Origin: Cnuibacter physcomitrellae
GTDB taxonomy: Bacteria > Actinomycetota > Actinomycetes > Actinomycetales > Microbacteriaceae
DNA: 64,000 nt
Direction: 5' to 3'
NCBI RefSeq assembly: GCF_014640535.1
Contig: NZ_BMHD01000001.1
Location: 1,304,214 to 1,368,213 of the forward strand
Each line of letters opens with the position of its first letter. Positions within the stretch are counted from its first letter, which is position 1. Below the pieces are notes generated by a model that searched no databases, was not told where the DNA came from, and worked only from the letters and a program-made list of their open reading frames with translations. Shown one piece after another: positions 38,127 through 45,627 of the stretch. The position numbers and the translations under genes are program-made.

Positions 38127-38762
38127 CTAGGCGGTCCTGCCGACACCCGCGGCGGCGAGCCGCTCGCGGATGACCTTCGCGATCTCCTCGGGCGGGAGCG
38201 AGGCGTCCACGACCAGGAACCGGTCGGCCTCCGCCTCGGCAAGCCCCAGGTACGCCTCGCGCACGCGCCGGTGGAACTCGGCCTTCTCCGCCTCCAGCCG
38301 GTCGAAGCGCTTGTTCGCCGCGTCGAGGCGCCGGCGCGCGGCATCCTCGTCGAGGTCGAGCAGGATCGTGAGGTCGGGGAGGAGCCCCTCCGCCGCCCAG
38401 AGCGACAGGTCGCGGACCTCGGCCGCGTCGAGCACCCGCCCGGCGCCCTGGTAGGCCACCGACGAGTCGAGGTAGCGGTCCTGGAGGACGACCTCGCCGC
38501 GCTCCAGGGCGGGCCGGACGACGGTGGCGACGTGGTGGGCCCGGTCGGCGGCGTACAGCAGGGCCTCGGCGCGCGGCGTGATGTGCTCGCGGCTGTGCAG
38601 CACGATCTCGCGCACCTCGACGCCGAACGGCGTGCCGCCCGGCTCCCGGGTGCGCACGACGGTGCGCCCCTCCGACTCGAGCCATTCCTGGAGCAGCGCC
38701 GCCTGGGTGGTCTTGCCCGAGCCGTCGCCGCCCTCGAGGGTGATGAAGAGCCCCTGGGTCAC
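38127..38762 (-). CDS. tmk: Thymidylate kinase
   Basis: Phosphorylates dTMP to dTDP. The 211 residues carry the P-loop EGGDGSGKTTQ, the substrate stretch TREPGGTPFGVEVRE, the DRYLDSSVAYQG motif and the lid region around RFDRLEAEKAEFHRRV. Its ATG overlaps the topA stop by 4 bp, so the two genes are coupled. Together with thymidine kinase near 51.7 kb it completes thymidine salvage. Confidence 0.95.
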   Translation of the reverse strand: MTQGLFITLEGGDGSGKTTQAALLQEWLESEGRTVVRTREPGGTPFGVEVREIVLHSREHITPRAEALLYAADRAHHVATVVRPALERGEVVLQDRYLDSSVAYQGAGRVLDAAEVRDLSLWAAEGLLPDLTILLDLDEDAARRRLDAANKRFDRLEAEKAEFHRRVREAYLGLAEAEADRFLVVDASLPPEEIAKVIRERLAAAGVGRTA

Positions 38763-41524
38763 TTCTTCGAGGTCGATCGGGTCGTCGTCTTCCGGGTCGA
38801 CGTGGTCGTCGACTTCGCCCGGCCCTTGGGCTTCGCCGGCCCCTTCGCCCGCTTGTCGGCGAGGAGCTGCACGGCACGCTCGAAGTCGACGTCCTCCACG
38901 TCCTCGCCGCGGGGGATCGTGGCGTTGGTGGTGCCGTCGGTGACGTACGGACCGAACCGGCCGTCCTTCACCTTGATCGGCTTGCCGCTCACCGGATCCT
39001 CGGCGAACTCCTTCAACGCACTCGAGGCGCGCCGGGCGCCGTACTTCGGCTGGGCGAACAGCTCGAGCGCCTTGTCGAGGTCGACCTCGAAGATGAGGTC
39101 CTCGGAGTCGAGCGAGCGGGTGTCGCTGCCCTTCTTGAGGTACGGACCGTATCGGCCGTTCTGCGCGGTGATCGGCTCGCCCGACTCGGGGTCGGCGCCG
39201 ACCGTGCGCGGGAGGTCGAGCAGCTTGAGCGCCGTGTCGAGGTCGATCGTCGCCAGGTCCATCGACTTGAAGAGCGACGCCGTCCGCGGCTTCGGAGCGG
39301 CGGGAGCCTTCTTGGCCCCGCGCTTGGGCTTCTCCTCGGCGACCGGCTCGACGCTCGCCGCAGCGGCGGCGTCGGTCTCCGGCTCGGGATCGGCCTCAGT
39401 GACGTACGGACCGAAACGGCCGTCCTTCGCGAGGATCTGCTTGCCGTTCTCGGGGTTGATCCCGATCACCCGGTCGGTGACCACCGGCGCGTCGACCAGC
39501 TCGCGCGCCTTCTCGGGCGTGAGCTCGTCGGGGGCGAGGTCCTGAGGGAGGTTGACCCGCCGCGGCGGCGCATCGAGGTCGCCGGAGGGGTCGACGACCT
39601 CGAGGTAGGGGCCGTACTTGCCGATCCTCAGGGTGATGTCGTCGGTGATGGAGATCGAGTTGACCGCCCGGGCGTCGATGTCGCCCAGGTTGTCGATGAC
39701 GCGGCGCAGACCCGGGTGGTCGTCGCTGCCGAAGTAGAAGCCGTTCAGCCAGTCGACCCGGTCCTCGTCGCCGTCGGCGATCTTGTCGAGGTCCGCCTCG
39801 AGCGCCGCGGTGAAGTCGTAGTCGACCAGCTCGGTGAAGAAGTCCTCCAGGAGGCGCACGACCGAGAACGCGGTCCAGCTCGGGACGAGCGCCTGGCCGC
39901 GGGGAGTGACGTAGCCGCGGTCGATGATGGTCGAGATGATGGACGCGTACGTCGACGGGCGTCCGATGCCCAGCTCGTCCAGCGCCTTCACGAGGCTCGC
40001 CTCCGTGTAGCGCGGCGGCGGGGTCGTGTCGTGTCCGGCGGCCTCGATCTCGCGGGCGGCCAGCGCCTGGCCCTCGGCGAGGTTCGGCAGCTTGGCCTCG
40101 GCCGGCTCGGTCGAGGCGTTCCGCTCCTCGTCGCGGCCCTCCTCGTAGGCGTTCAGGAAGCCTCGGAAGGTGATGACCGTCCCGGACGCGGTGAACTCCC
40201 CCGTGGTCGTGCCGCCGAGCTCGGCGACCTCGACCGGGCCGGCCGAGATGGTCACGGTCGCGGTCGAGCCCTTCGCGTCGGCCATCTGAGAGGCGACGGT
40301 GCGCTTCCAGATGAGGTCGTAGAGGCGGAAGTCGTTGCCGCGCAGGGAGCTGGAGAGCTCGGACGGGGTGCGGAACACCTCTCCGGCGGGACGGATGGCC
40401 TCGTGGGCCTCCTGGGCGTTCTTGCTCTTCCCGGCGTACAGGCGCGGCTTGTCGGGCACCGTGTCGGCGCCGTAGAGCGCGGCCGCCTGGCTGCGGGCCG
40501 CCTTGATCGCCTGCTGCGAGAGCGACGGCGAGTCGGTGCGCATGTAGGTGATGTAGCCGTTCTCGTAGAGCGACTGCGCCACGCTCATCGTCTGCCGTGC
40601 GGAGAAGCGGAGCTTGCGGGCCGCCTCCTGCTGCAGCGTCGAGGTGGTGAACGGCGCAGCCGGCCTGCGGGTGTAGGGCTTCGACTCGACCGACGACACC
40701 GTGATGTCGACGCCGGGAGCCTTCAGCGCATCCTTCAGGGCCAGGGCGGCCGGCTCGCTGAGGAGCACGGCCTTGCCCTTGAGCGCACCCGACTCGTCGA
40801 AGTCGCGACCGCTGGCGACACGCTCCCCGTTGAGGCGTGAGATGCGCGCCTGGAACGAGTCGGTGTCGGCCGCGGTGGCAGCGTCGGCCGCCGCGAGGGT
40901 GGCGGTGAGGTCCCAGTAGTTCGCGGAGGTGAACGCGAGGCGCTCGCGCTCACGGTCGACCACGAGTCGCGTGGCCGCCGACTGCACGCGGCCGGCCGAG
41001 AGACCGGGGCCGACCTTGCGCCAGAGCACGGGCGACACCTCGTAGCCGTAGAGCCGGTCGAGGATGCGTCGGGTCTCCTGGGCGTCGACCAGGGCGTCGT
41101 CGATCTGGCGGGTGTTGTCGCGCGCCGCCTCGATCGCCTCGCGGGTGATCTCGTGGAACACCATGCGCTTGACCGGCACCTTCGGCTTCAGCACCTGGAG
41201 CAGGTGCCAGGCGATGGCCTCGCCCTCGCGATCCTCATCAGTGGCGAGGTAGAGCTCGTCGGCGCCCGCCAGGGCCTTCTTGAGCTCGGACACGGTCTTC
41301 TTCTTCGCGTCGCTCACGACGTAGTAGGGCTCGAAGCCGTTCTCGACGTCGACGGAGAACTTTCCGAGCGAGCCCTTCTTGAGCTCGGCGGGAAGGTTCT
41401 TCGGCTCGATGAGATCGCGGATGTGCCCCACCGAGGCCAGCACGTCGAAGCCCTCGCCGAGGTACTGGGCGATGGACTTGACCTTGGTGGGCGACTCGAC
41501 GATCACGAGCTTGCGCGATGCCAA
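38759..41524 (-). CDS. topA: DNA topoisomerase I
   Basis: Relaxes negative supercoils. The 921 residues contain the N-terminal Toprim domain (VIVESPTKVKSIAQYL, later DEDREGEAIAWHLL), the catalytic Tyr in GYITYMRTDSPSLS, and four C-terminal Toprim-type repeats of the form KDGRFGPYVTD instead of zinc fingers, as in actinobacteria. A Lys/Thr/Ser-rich tail ends the protein. The TTG start (MASRKLVIVES) is chosen because AAGGAG lies 7 nt upstream; the longer ATG frame has no such site. Confidence 0.95.
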   Translation of the reverse strand: MASRKLVIVESPTKVKSIAQYLGEGFDVLASVGHIRDLIEPKNLPAELKKGSLGKFSVDVENGFEPYYVVSDAKKKTVSELKKALAGADELYLATDEDREGEAIAWHLLQVLKPKVPVKRMVFHEITREAIEAARDNTRQIDDALVDAQETRRILDRLYGYEVSPVLWRKVGPGLSAGRVQSAATRLVVDRERERLAFTSANYWDLTATLAAADAATAADTDSFQARISRLNGERVASGRDFDESGALKGKAVLLSEPAALALKDALKAPGVDITVSSVESKPYTRRPAAPFTTSTLQQEAARKLRFSARQTMSVAQSLYENGYITYMRTDSPSLSQQAIKAARSQAAALYGADTVPDKPRLYAGKSKNAQEAHEAIRPAGEVFRTPSELSSSLRGNDFRLYDLIWKRTVASQMADAKGSTATVTISAGPVEVAELGGTTTGEFTASGTVITFRGFLNAYEEGRDEERNASTEPAEAKLPNLAEGQALAAREIEAAGHDTTPPPRYTEASLVKALDELGIGRPSTYASIISTIIDRGYVTPRGQALVPSWTAFSVVRLLEDFFTELVDYDFTAALEADLDKIADGDEDRVDWLNGFYFGSDDHPGLRRVIDNLGDIDARAVNSISITDDITLRIGKYGPYLEVVDPSGDLDAPPRRVNLPQDLAPDELTPEKARELVDAPVVTDRVIGINPENGKQILAKDGRFGPYVTEADPEPETDAAAAASVEPVAEEKPKRGAKKAPAAPKPRTASLFKSMDLATIDLDTALKLLDLPRTVGADPESGEPITAQNGRYGPYLKKGSDTRSLDSEDLIFEVDLDKALELFAQPKYGARRASSALKEFAEDPVSGKPIKVKDGRFGPYVTDGTTNATIPRGEDVEDVDFERAVQLLADKRAKGPAKPKGRAKSTTTSTRKTTTRSTSKK

Positions 41525-41546
41525 CGTGTTTCTCCTTATATATGCG

Positions 41547-41578
41547 ACCAGGCACACGATACACAGTGATTGCCTGGT
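41547..41578. repeat. Inverted repeat upstream of topA
   Basis: ACCAGGCA and TGCCTGGT, perfect 8-bp arms around 16 AT-richer bases, 22 bp before the topA TTG. It lies where the topA promoter is expected, so a regulator-binding site or a supercoiling-sensitive cruciform is possible. Confidence 0.5.
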
Positions 41579-41742
41579 GGATGCCTCTGCGGGCCCTCGG
41601 GCCCTGTTCGCTGAGGATGAACCTGGGGGTCGGGACGGATGTCGTCATCGCCCCTGACGTCGACCGGGTGCGAGGGGCACAATGGTCGTGGCGCCGAGCG
41701 CCCGCAGGCGCGGCGCCTTCAACGGAGAGGAGCTGAACGACG

Positions 41743-41973
41743 ATGTCAGCAGCCGGATCGTACACCGCCAAGTTCACCGACGGCCCGCTCGAGGGCAAGA
41801 CCATCCGCACCGACTTCGCGTCGGACGGGGAGCCGCAAGCTCGCCTGACCGTGCCCGCCGGCACCGCGGGCGACAAGACGTACCTGTACCGCCGTTCCAG
41901 CGGCATCGAGTACGCCGAGTCGGACCGCCCGAGCGCGGTCGACTACCGCTACGTCGAGGCCGTGTTCGGCTGA
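41743..41973 (+). CDS. Small conserved-type hypothetical protein
   Basis: 76 residues, soluble, beta-rich in appearance (SYTAKFTDGPLEGKTIRTDF, later TYLYRRSSGIEYAESDRPSA). I do not recognise a named domain. It has a purine-rich GAGAGGAG site 11 nt before the ATG, which supports translation. It diverges from topA, and its last 25 bp overlap the 3' end of the TadE-like gene on the other strand. Confidence 0.7.
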   Translation: MSAAGSYTAKFTDGPLEGKTIRTDFASDGEPQARLTVPAGTAGDKTYLYRRSSGIEYAESDRPSAVDYRYVEAVFG

Positions 41974-42407
41974 GCCGCGCCGCGGGCCCGGTGCGCCGGG
42001 GCCTCCGCCGGCGGCCCCACCCGGGCGGACGCCGCCGGCGGTCCGGCCCGGGCGGACGCCCTGAGGGGGAGCCCCTCGATCGCCGCCGAGACCACCACGC
42101 GGGCGACGCCGCCCTCGAGGATGCACTCCTCGAGGGCGGCGCCCAGGCGGCCGGCGATCGCCGCGGCCGCCTCGCACGGCACTCCGGGCACGCGACCCGA
42201 GGCGATGTCGGCCGCCGCGAGCGCTGCGGCGTCGGCCGCGCCGATCGTCGTCTGTCGCGCGGCGAGGATCCGTCCGAGCGGAAGCGCCGCGAGGACGATC
42301 GCAGCGACGAGCACCAGGATGCCGACGCCCAGCACGGCTCCGCTCCCCCGCTCGTCGCGCAGGGCTCCGCAGCCCCGCCTGGCGGGACCCGGTCGGGACG
42401 GGATCAC
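41949..42407 (-). CDS. TadE-like protein of the helicase/secretion neighbourhood
   Basis: 152-residue membrane-anchored protein resembling the small TadE/TadG-like member of actinobacterial Tad clusters. DERGSGAVLGVGILVLVAAIVLAAL is the single N-terminal helix, followed by RQTTIGAADAAALAAADI. The C-terminus contains two 9-residue copies (ASARAGPPA / ASARVGPPA) from a 27-bp tandem repeat. GTG overlaps the TadE stop by 4 bp. The tail overlaps the convergent small gene by 25 bp. Confidence 0.82.
   Translation of the reverse strand: MIPSRPGPARRGCGALRDERGSGAVLGVGILVLVAAIVLAALPLGRILAARQTTIGAADAAALAAADIASGRVPGVPCEAAAAIAGRLGAALEECILEGGVARVVVSAAIEGLPLRASARAGPPAASARVGPPAEAPAHRARGAAQPNTAST
42007..42060 (-). 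repeat. 27-bp tandem repeat in the 3' end of the TadE-like gene
   Basis: Two adjacent 27-bp units differing at a few positions. They preserve the reading frame and lengthen the C-terminal tail by one 9-residue copy. Confidence 0.8.
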
Positions 42408-42778
42408 GGCGCACCGCCCTCCGCGCCGCTGTCGTCGAGTGCGCAGCCGCGCGCCGACGACTCCCCCACCCGGCCCAGCCCGGCGACGATCACGGGGGCG
42501 CGTACCTCGACGCAGAGCAGGCCACCGTCTCTCTCGGTCGACATCGTGGCCCCCGGTGCCGCCGCGACGGTGCGTGCCGTCGCGGCACCCGCCTCCCCTC
42601 GAGCCGCCAGACGCGCCGCGTCGGCCGCCGCGTCGGCGAGCGCGACGGGCAGGAGGGCCGCCCTCGCCACGGTCACGAGGAGCACCGCCAGCACGAGCAC
42701 GGCGGGGAGCACCACCGCGAACTCGGCCGTCGCCGAGCCCCGGTCGCTGCGAAGGCCGTCATCCCGCACTGAGCGCAC
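42404..42778 (-). CDS. TadE-family pilus protein
   Basis: Predicted minor pilin or assembly protein of the Tad system, 124 residues. DRGSATAEFAVVLPAVLVLAVLL is the TadE signature (charged stretch, Glu at +5, hydrophobic helix). Two cysteines near the C-terminus may form a disulfide outside the cell. The start overlaps the DUF4244 gene by 20 bp; a GTG three codons later would reduce the overlap to 11 bp. Confidence 0.85.
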   Translation of the reverse strand: MRSVRDDGLRSDRGSATAEFAVVLPAVLVLAVLLVTVARAALLPVALADAAADAARLAARGEAGAATARTVAAAPGATMSTERDGGLLCVEVRAPVIVAGLGRVGESSARGCALDDSGAEGGAP

Positions 42779-42989
42779 GGCGCACCAGCTCGGCGAGCAT
42801 GCCGCGCACCTCGTCGCCCCGCAGGATCGTGACGAGGAGGCCCGCCAGTCCCACGGCCGCGAGGGTCGCGATCGCGTACTCCGCGGTCGCCGCCCCCGAC
42901 TCGTCGGCGAGGGCGGATCGGATGCGCGCCCGCCGGGTGAACGTGGCGGTTCCAGTGCGGAGCGTGGGGGTTCGTCGTGTCGGAATCAC
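42759..42989 (-). CDS. DUF4244 protein, Flp-pilin-like
   Basis: 76 residues with ADESGAATAEYAIATLAAVGL, the prepilin-like motif (Gly/Ala before the helix, Glu at +5, Tyr after it). It is the presumed major pilin subunit of the actinobacterial Tad cluster. GTG start with AAAGGA upstream. It directly follows a repeat block derived from the tail of the preceding gene. Confidence 0.85.
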   Translation of the reverse strand: MIPTRRTPTLRTGTATFTRRARIRSALADESGAATAEYAIATLAAVGLAGLLVTILRGDEVRGMLAELVRRALSAG

Positions 42990-43018
42990 GGTGTCGTCCT
43001 TTCGTGGGGTGGCGAGGA

Positions 43019-43241
43019 GGGGTGCGGCGATGTGGAGTACGGAAGCGGAGGCGGAGGCGCCGTCATGTCGCGGACGCGAGGAGGGTGAGAAGAGCGAGAA
43101 GGGGGTGCGGCGACGTGGATACGGGTGCGGGAGATGTCGTCACGTCGCTGACGCGAGGAGGGCGAGAAGGGGTGCGGCGACGTGGGATACGGGGGCGGAG
43201 GCGGAGGCGTCGTCACGTCGCGGACGCGAGGAGGGCGAGGA
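43019..43241 (-). repeat. Three tandem copies of the tadBC 3' end
   Basis: Units of about 67-83 bp. Each carries the last ten codons and stop of the Tad membrane gene plus about 40 bp of following sequence. The stop codons lie at 43213-43215 (the real one), 43140-43142 and 43063-43065. Translated in phase, each copy reads LLxLLASAT then stop. Confidence 0.88.
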
Positions 43242-44226
43242 GGACCGGCGCGACGGCGAGCAGGAGGAACGCGGGCAGGGTGCAGAGCCCGAGCGGCAGC
43301 ATGAGCCACGTCCCGAGTGCGGCCGTGCGCCGAGCGGCGGCCGCCGCCGCATCGGCCCGGATGCGCCGGGCCTCGTAGCGCAGCAGATCGGCCGGCGGGG
43401 CGCCCGAGACCCTCGCCAGCTCGAGCAGCGCCAGCGCCGAGGCATCGGCGTACTCGAGCCGGAACTCCTCGCACGCGTCGCGGGCGAGGCGCCTGGCCCG
43501 CGTGGTCGATCCGCCTCCGGCGAGGCCGATCGCGATGAGGTCGAGGGCGAGCCCGGCCTCGACGTCGTCGCGTCTGGCCCGTCGCACGAGTGCTCGGCTC
43601 CAGCGGTTCGCGATCACCAGGAGCAGGACCGCACCCGCGACGCAGACCAGTCCCGCGGGGCTGGCGAGCGCCGCGAGCGTGCCGAGGCCGGAGAGCGCAC
43701 CGCCGAGGGCGGCGACGACCGGCAGCGCGGTGACGAGGCGCGTCGTCGCCACCGGACCGGCGAGCCCGGCCTCGATCTCGCGGTCCATCCGTGCCGAGGT
43801 GCCGAGGGACGCCGCCAGGGCCGACAGGAACGGAGCCATCGGGGCACCCGCCTCCGCGGCCACCGCCCACGCGGCCCCGGTCACGCGCCAGGCGCGCCCC
43901 GCGGACGCGGCGCGCAGCGCCTCCGGCACCGGCGCTCCGAGCGCCACCGCCTCCGCGACCGCCCGCACCACGTCGGCGGTCGACCGCGCGCGGGGGCTCG
44001 AGCCGGAGCGACCCGTGGTGGAGGCCGTGCTCGGCGCGGCGCCGGGAGCGAGCGCGCCGGCGACGTACTCCCAGGCTCGCACCGGGGCGACTCCGGCGCC
44101 GACCAGGGCGGCCAGTCTCTCGAGCACCGCGGCGATGTCGTCGTCCTCGGGCCGCCGACCGCTCCGCGCGGCCCCCGCGGCCGGTGTCTCGCGCGGCGCC
44201 GCGACAGGGCCCGTGCGCGCTCTCAT
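43213..44226 (-). CDS. Tad inner-membrane protein, type II secretion F family (TadB-TadC-like fusion)
   Basis: Platform protein of the Tad pilus/secretion apparatus, 337 residues. Two halves each show F-domain features: ALGAPVPEALRAASAG and AEAGAPMAPFLSALAASL in the first, ARVSGAPPADLLRYEARRI in the second. Hydrophobic segments lie around residues 200-245 and at the C-terminus. Other actinobacteria have separate TadB and TadC genes, so this looks like a fusion. The ATG overlaps the tadA stop by 4 bp. Confidence 0.8.
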   Translation of the reverse strand: MRARTGPVAAPRETPAAGAARSGRRPEDDDIAAVLERLAALVGAGVAPVRAWEYVAGALAPGAAPSTASTTGRSGSSPRARSTADVVRAVAEAVALGAPVPEALRAASAGRAWRVTGAAWAVAAEAGAPMAPFLSALAASLGTSARMDREIEAGLAGPVATTRLVTALPVVAALGGALSGLGTLAALASPAGLVCVAGAVLLLVIANRWSRALVRRARRDDVEAGLALDLIAIGLAGGGSTTRARRLARDACEEFRLEYADASALALLELARVSGAPPADLLRYEARRIRADAAAAAARRTAALGTWLMLPLGLCTLPAFLLLAVAPVLLALLASAT

Positions 44227-45203
44227 GACCGCACCGGCTCGGGCCGTGCGTCCAGCATGCCGCGGTCGTCGACGATCAGCCGCCCGACGGCGGCGATCGA
44301 ACGCGAGCCACCCCGACGTTCGAGGTGCACCACGAGGTCGAAGGCGCTGACGGCCTGCCGCGCCAGGGCGCGGGGCTCGAGGCCGGCGAGCGCCGCCATC
44401 GCCTCCAGCCGGGCGGGGACGTCGTCGAGGGCGTTGGCGTGCAGCGTTCCCGCGCCGCCCTCGTGCCCGGTGTTGAGGGCGGTGAGCAGGTCGCGGATCT
44501 CGGCGCCGCGGCACTCCCCGACCACGAGGCGGTCCGGTCGCATGCGGAGCGACTGGCGGACGAGCTCGGCCGTGCTGATGCCGCCCGCTCCCTCGAGGTT
44601 CGGCTGGCGGGCCTCCAGGGAGACCACGTGGGGATGGGGGATGCGCAGCTCGCGGACATCCTCCACCACCACGATCCGCTCGTCGACGGCACAGCGCGAC
44701 AGCAGCGCCGCGAGCAACGTGGTCTTCCCCGATCCCGCGGCTCCGGTGATGAGGAGGCCCGACCGGGACCTCACCGCCGCCTCGAGCTGCTCCCGACGGC
44801 CCGCGAGCATCCCCGCCGCGTCGAGCTCGTCGAGGTCGAGGACGCGGGATCGGGCGACCCGGATCGAGACGTGGGTCTGGTCCCCCGCCACGGGCGGCAG
44901 CACGACGTGCACCCTGAGCTCGCCGAGCCGCACGTCGACGCAGGGCGCCGCCTCGTCGACATGACGACCTCCGAGCGACACCAGATGGGTCGCCCACTCG
45001 CGGAGCCTGCGCTCGTCGGGGCAGTCCCACTCCTCGGACTCGAGCCCCGCACCCCGGTCGACCCAGAGACCGCGATGCCCGTTGACCAGGACGTCGGTCA
45101 CACGTGGATCGGCGAGCTGCCGCTCGAGGGGACGCAGCGCTGCGGCGAGAGCGCGGGACGGCGGGGTGCCGGAGTCGGGCGGGGAGGAGAAGGGGCTGAG
45201 CAT
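44223..45203 (-). CDS. tadA: TadA-family secretion/pilus ATPase
   Basis: Cytoplasmic motor ATPase of the Tad system, 326 residues (shorter than CpaF, as in the actinobacterial conjugal-transfer-associated group). It has Walker A GAAGSGKTT, the Asp box VVVEDVRELRI, Walker B LRMRPDRLVVGECRG and a His box GHEGGAGTLHAN. It is the first gene of the Tad operon; the usual upstream MinD/Ssd-like gene is absent. TAGCGT lies 6 nt before the ATG. Confidence 0.9.
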   Translation of the reverse strand: MLSPFSSPPDSGTPPSRALAAALRPLERQLADPRVTDVLVNGHRGLWVDRGAGLESEEWDCPDERRLREWATHLVSLGGRHVDEAAPCVDVRLGELRVHVVLPPVAGDQTHVSIRVARSRVLDLDELDAAGMLAGRREQLEAAVRSRSGLLITGAAGSGKTTLLAALLSRCAVDERIVVVEDVRELRIPHPHVVSLEARQPNLEGAGGISTAELVRQSLRMRPDRLVVGECRGAEIRDLLTALNTGHEGGAGTLHANALDDVPARLEAMAALAGLEPRALARQAVSAFDLVVHLERRGGSRSIAAVGRLIVDDRGMLDARPEPVRS

Positions 45204-45209
45204 GCACCG

Positions 45210-45215
45210 ACGCTA
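45210..45215 (-). promoter_or_regulatory. Putative -10 of tadA (TAGCGT, leaderless)
   Basis: TAGCGT on the minus strand, 6 nt before the tadA ATG. Confidence 0.45.
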
Positions 45216-45344
45216 CGAAGGATGCGGGGCCGGCGGTCGGCCCGGAGAGGATCTGTGGAGCGACGAGCGCTGCGCGGCGCCTGTGGAGGATCCGCGGGCC
45301 CTGCGCACCGTCAGGAGCTCGACGTCGAGACACGGAGACGGGGC

Positions 45345-45450
45345 GTTAAAAGTAAAGGGGCGGCACCCATTGGGGGGAAGGGTGCCGCCGCAGCAACGCT
45401 GGATTGGGGGGAATCACTACTGCGCTGCATCCAAACACGAAGTTTGGTAC
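45345..45450 (-). ncRNA. 6C small RNA
   Basis: On the minus strand two stem-loops each expose six cytosines: GATT-CCCCCC-AATC, then GGCGGCACCC-loop with CCCCCC-GGGTGCCGCC, followed by a U-rich tail (CCTTTACTTTT) acting as terminator. A 5' hairpin CCAAAC-TTCGT-GTTTGG opens the transcript. This is the structure of the actinobacterial 6C RNA family (M. tuberculosis B11, next to Rv3660c). The position beside the Tad cluster is conserved. It is probably an antisense-type regulator using its C-rich loops. Confidence 0.92.
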
Positions 45451-45454
45451 TTGG

Positions 45455-45483
45455 AGTTTACTCGGCGCGATGCGGCACGCAAA
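45455..45483 (-). promoter_or_regulatory. Promoter of the 6C RNA
   Basis: On the minus strand, -35 TTTGCG (45478-45483) and -10 TAAACT (45455-45460) are 17 nt apart. They place the transcript start near 45448, at the base of the first hairpin. Confidence 0.65.
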
Positions 45484-45627
45484 CCAGGGCGGCCTTTTCT
45501 CAGCGTAACCATAGGCACACCACTGACCGACTGTCACAGTGCTCTCCCGTCACACCCGATCGCGATCCCGCGGGGCGTCTTCGGCTGATCCGGCCGCACA
45601 TCCACCGCCCTGGGGCAGGATGGGGAG

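Noticed and set aside
41525-41557. An upstream ATG start for topA
   Set aside because: The TTG start has AAGGAG 7 nt upstream and gives the family-typical MASRKLVIVESPTK; the upstream extension matches nothing.
43019-43241. A CRISPR-like array, considered because of the regular spacing near tadBC
   Set aside because: The repeats contain coding remnants with a stop codon, have no unique spacers of uniform size, and no cas genes are nearby.
45346-45537. A 63-codon frame on the minus strand over the 6C RNA
   Set aside because: The region folds as 6C RNA with its own promoter and terminator; the frame runs through the promoter and terminator and lacks a ribosome-binding site.
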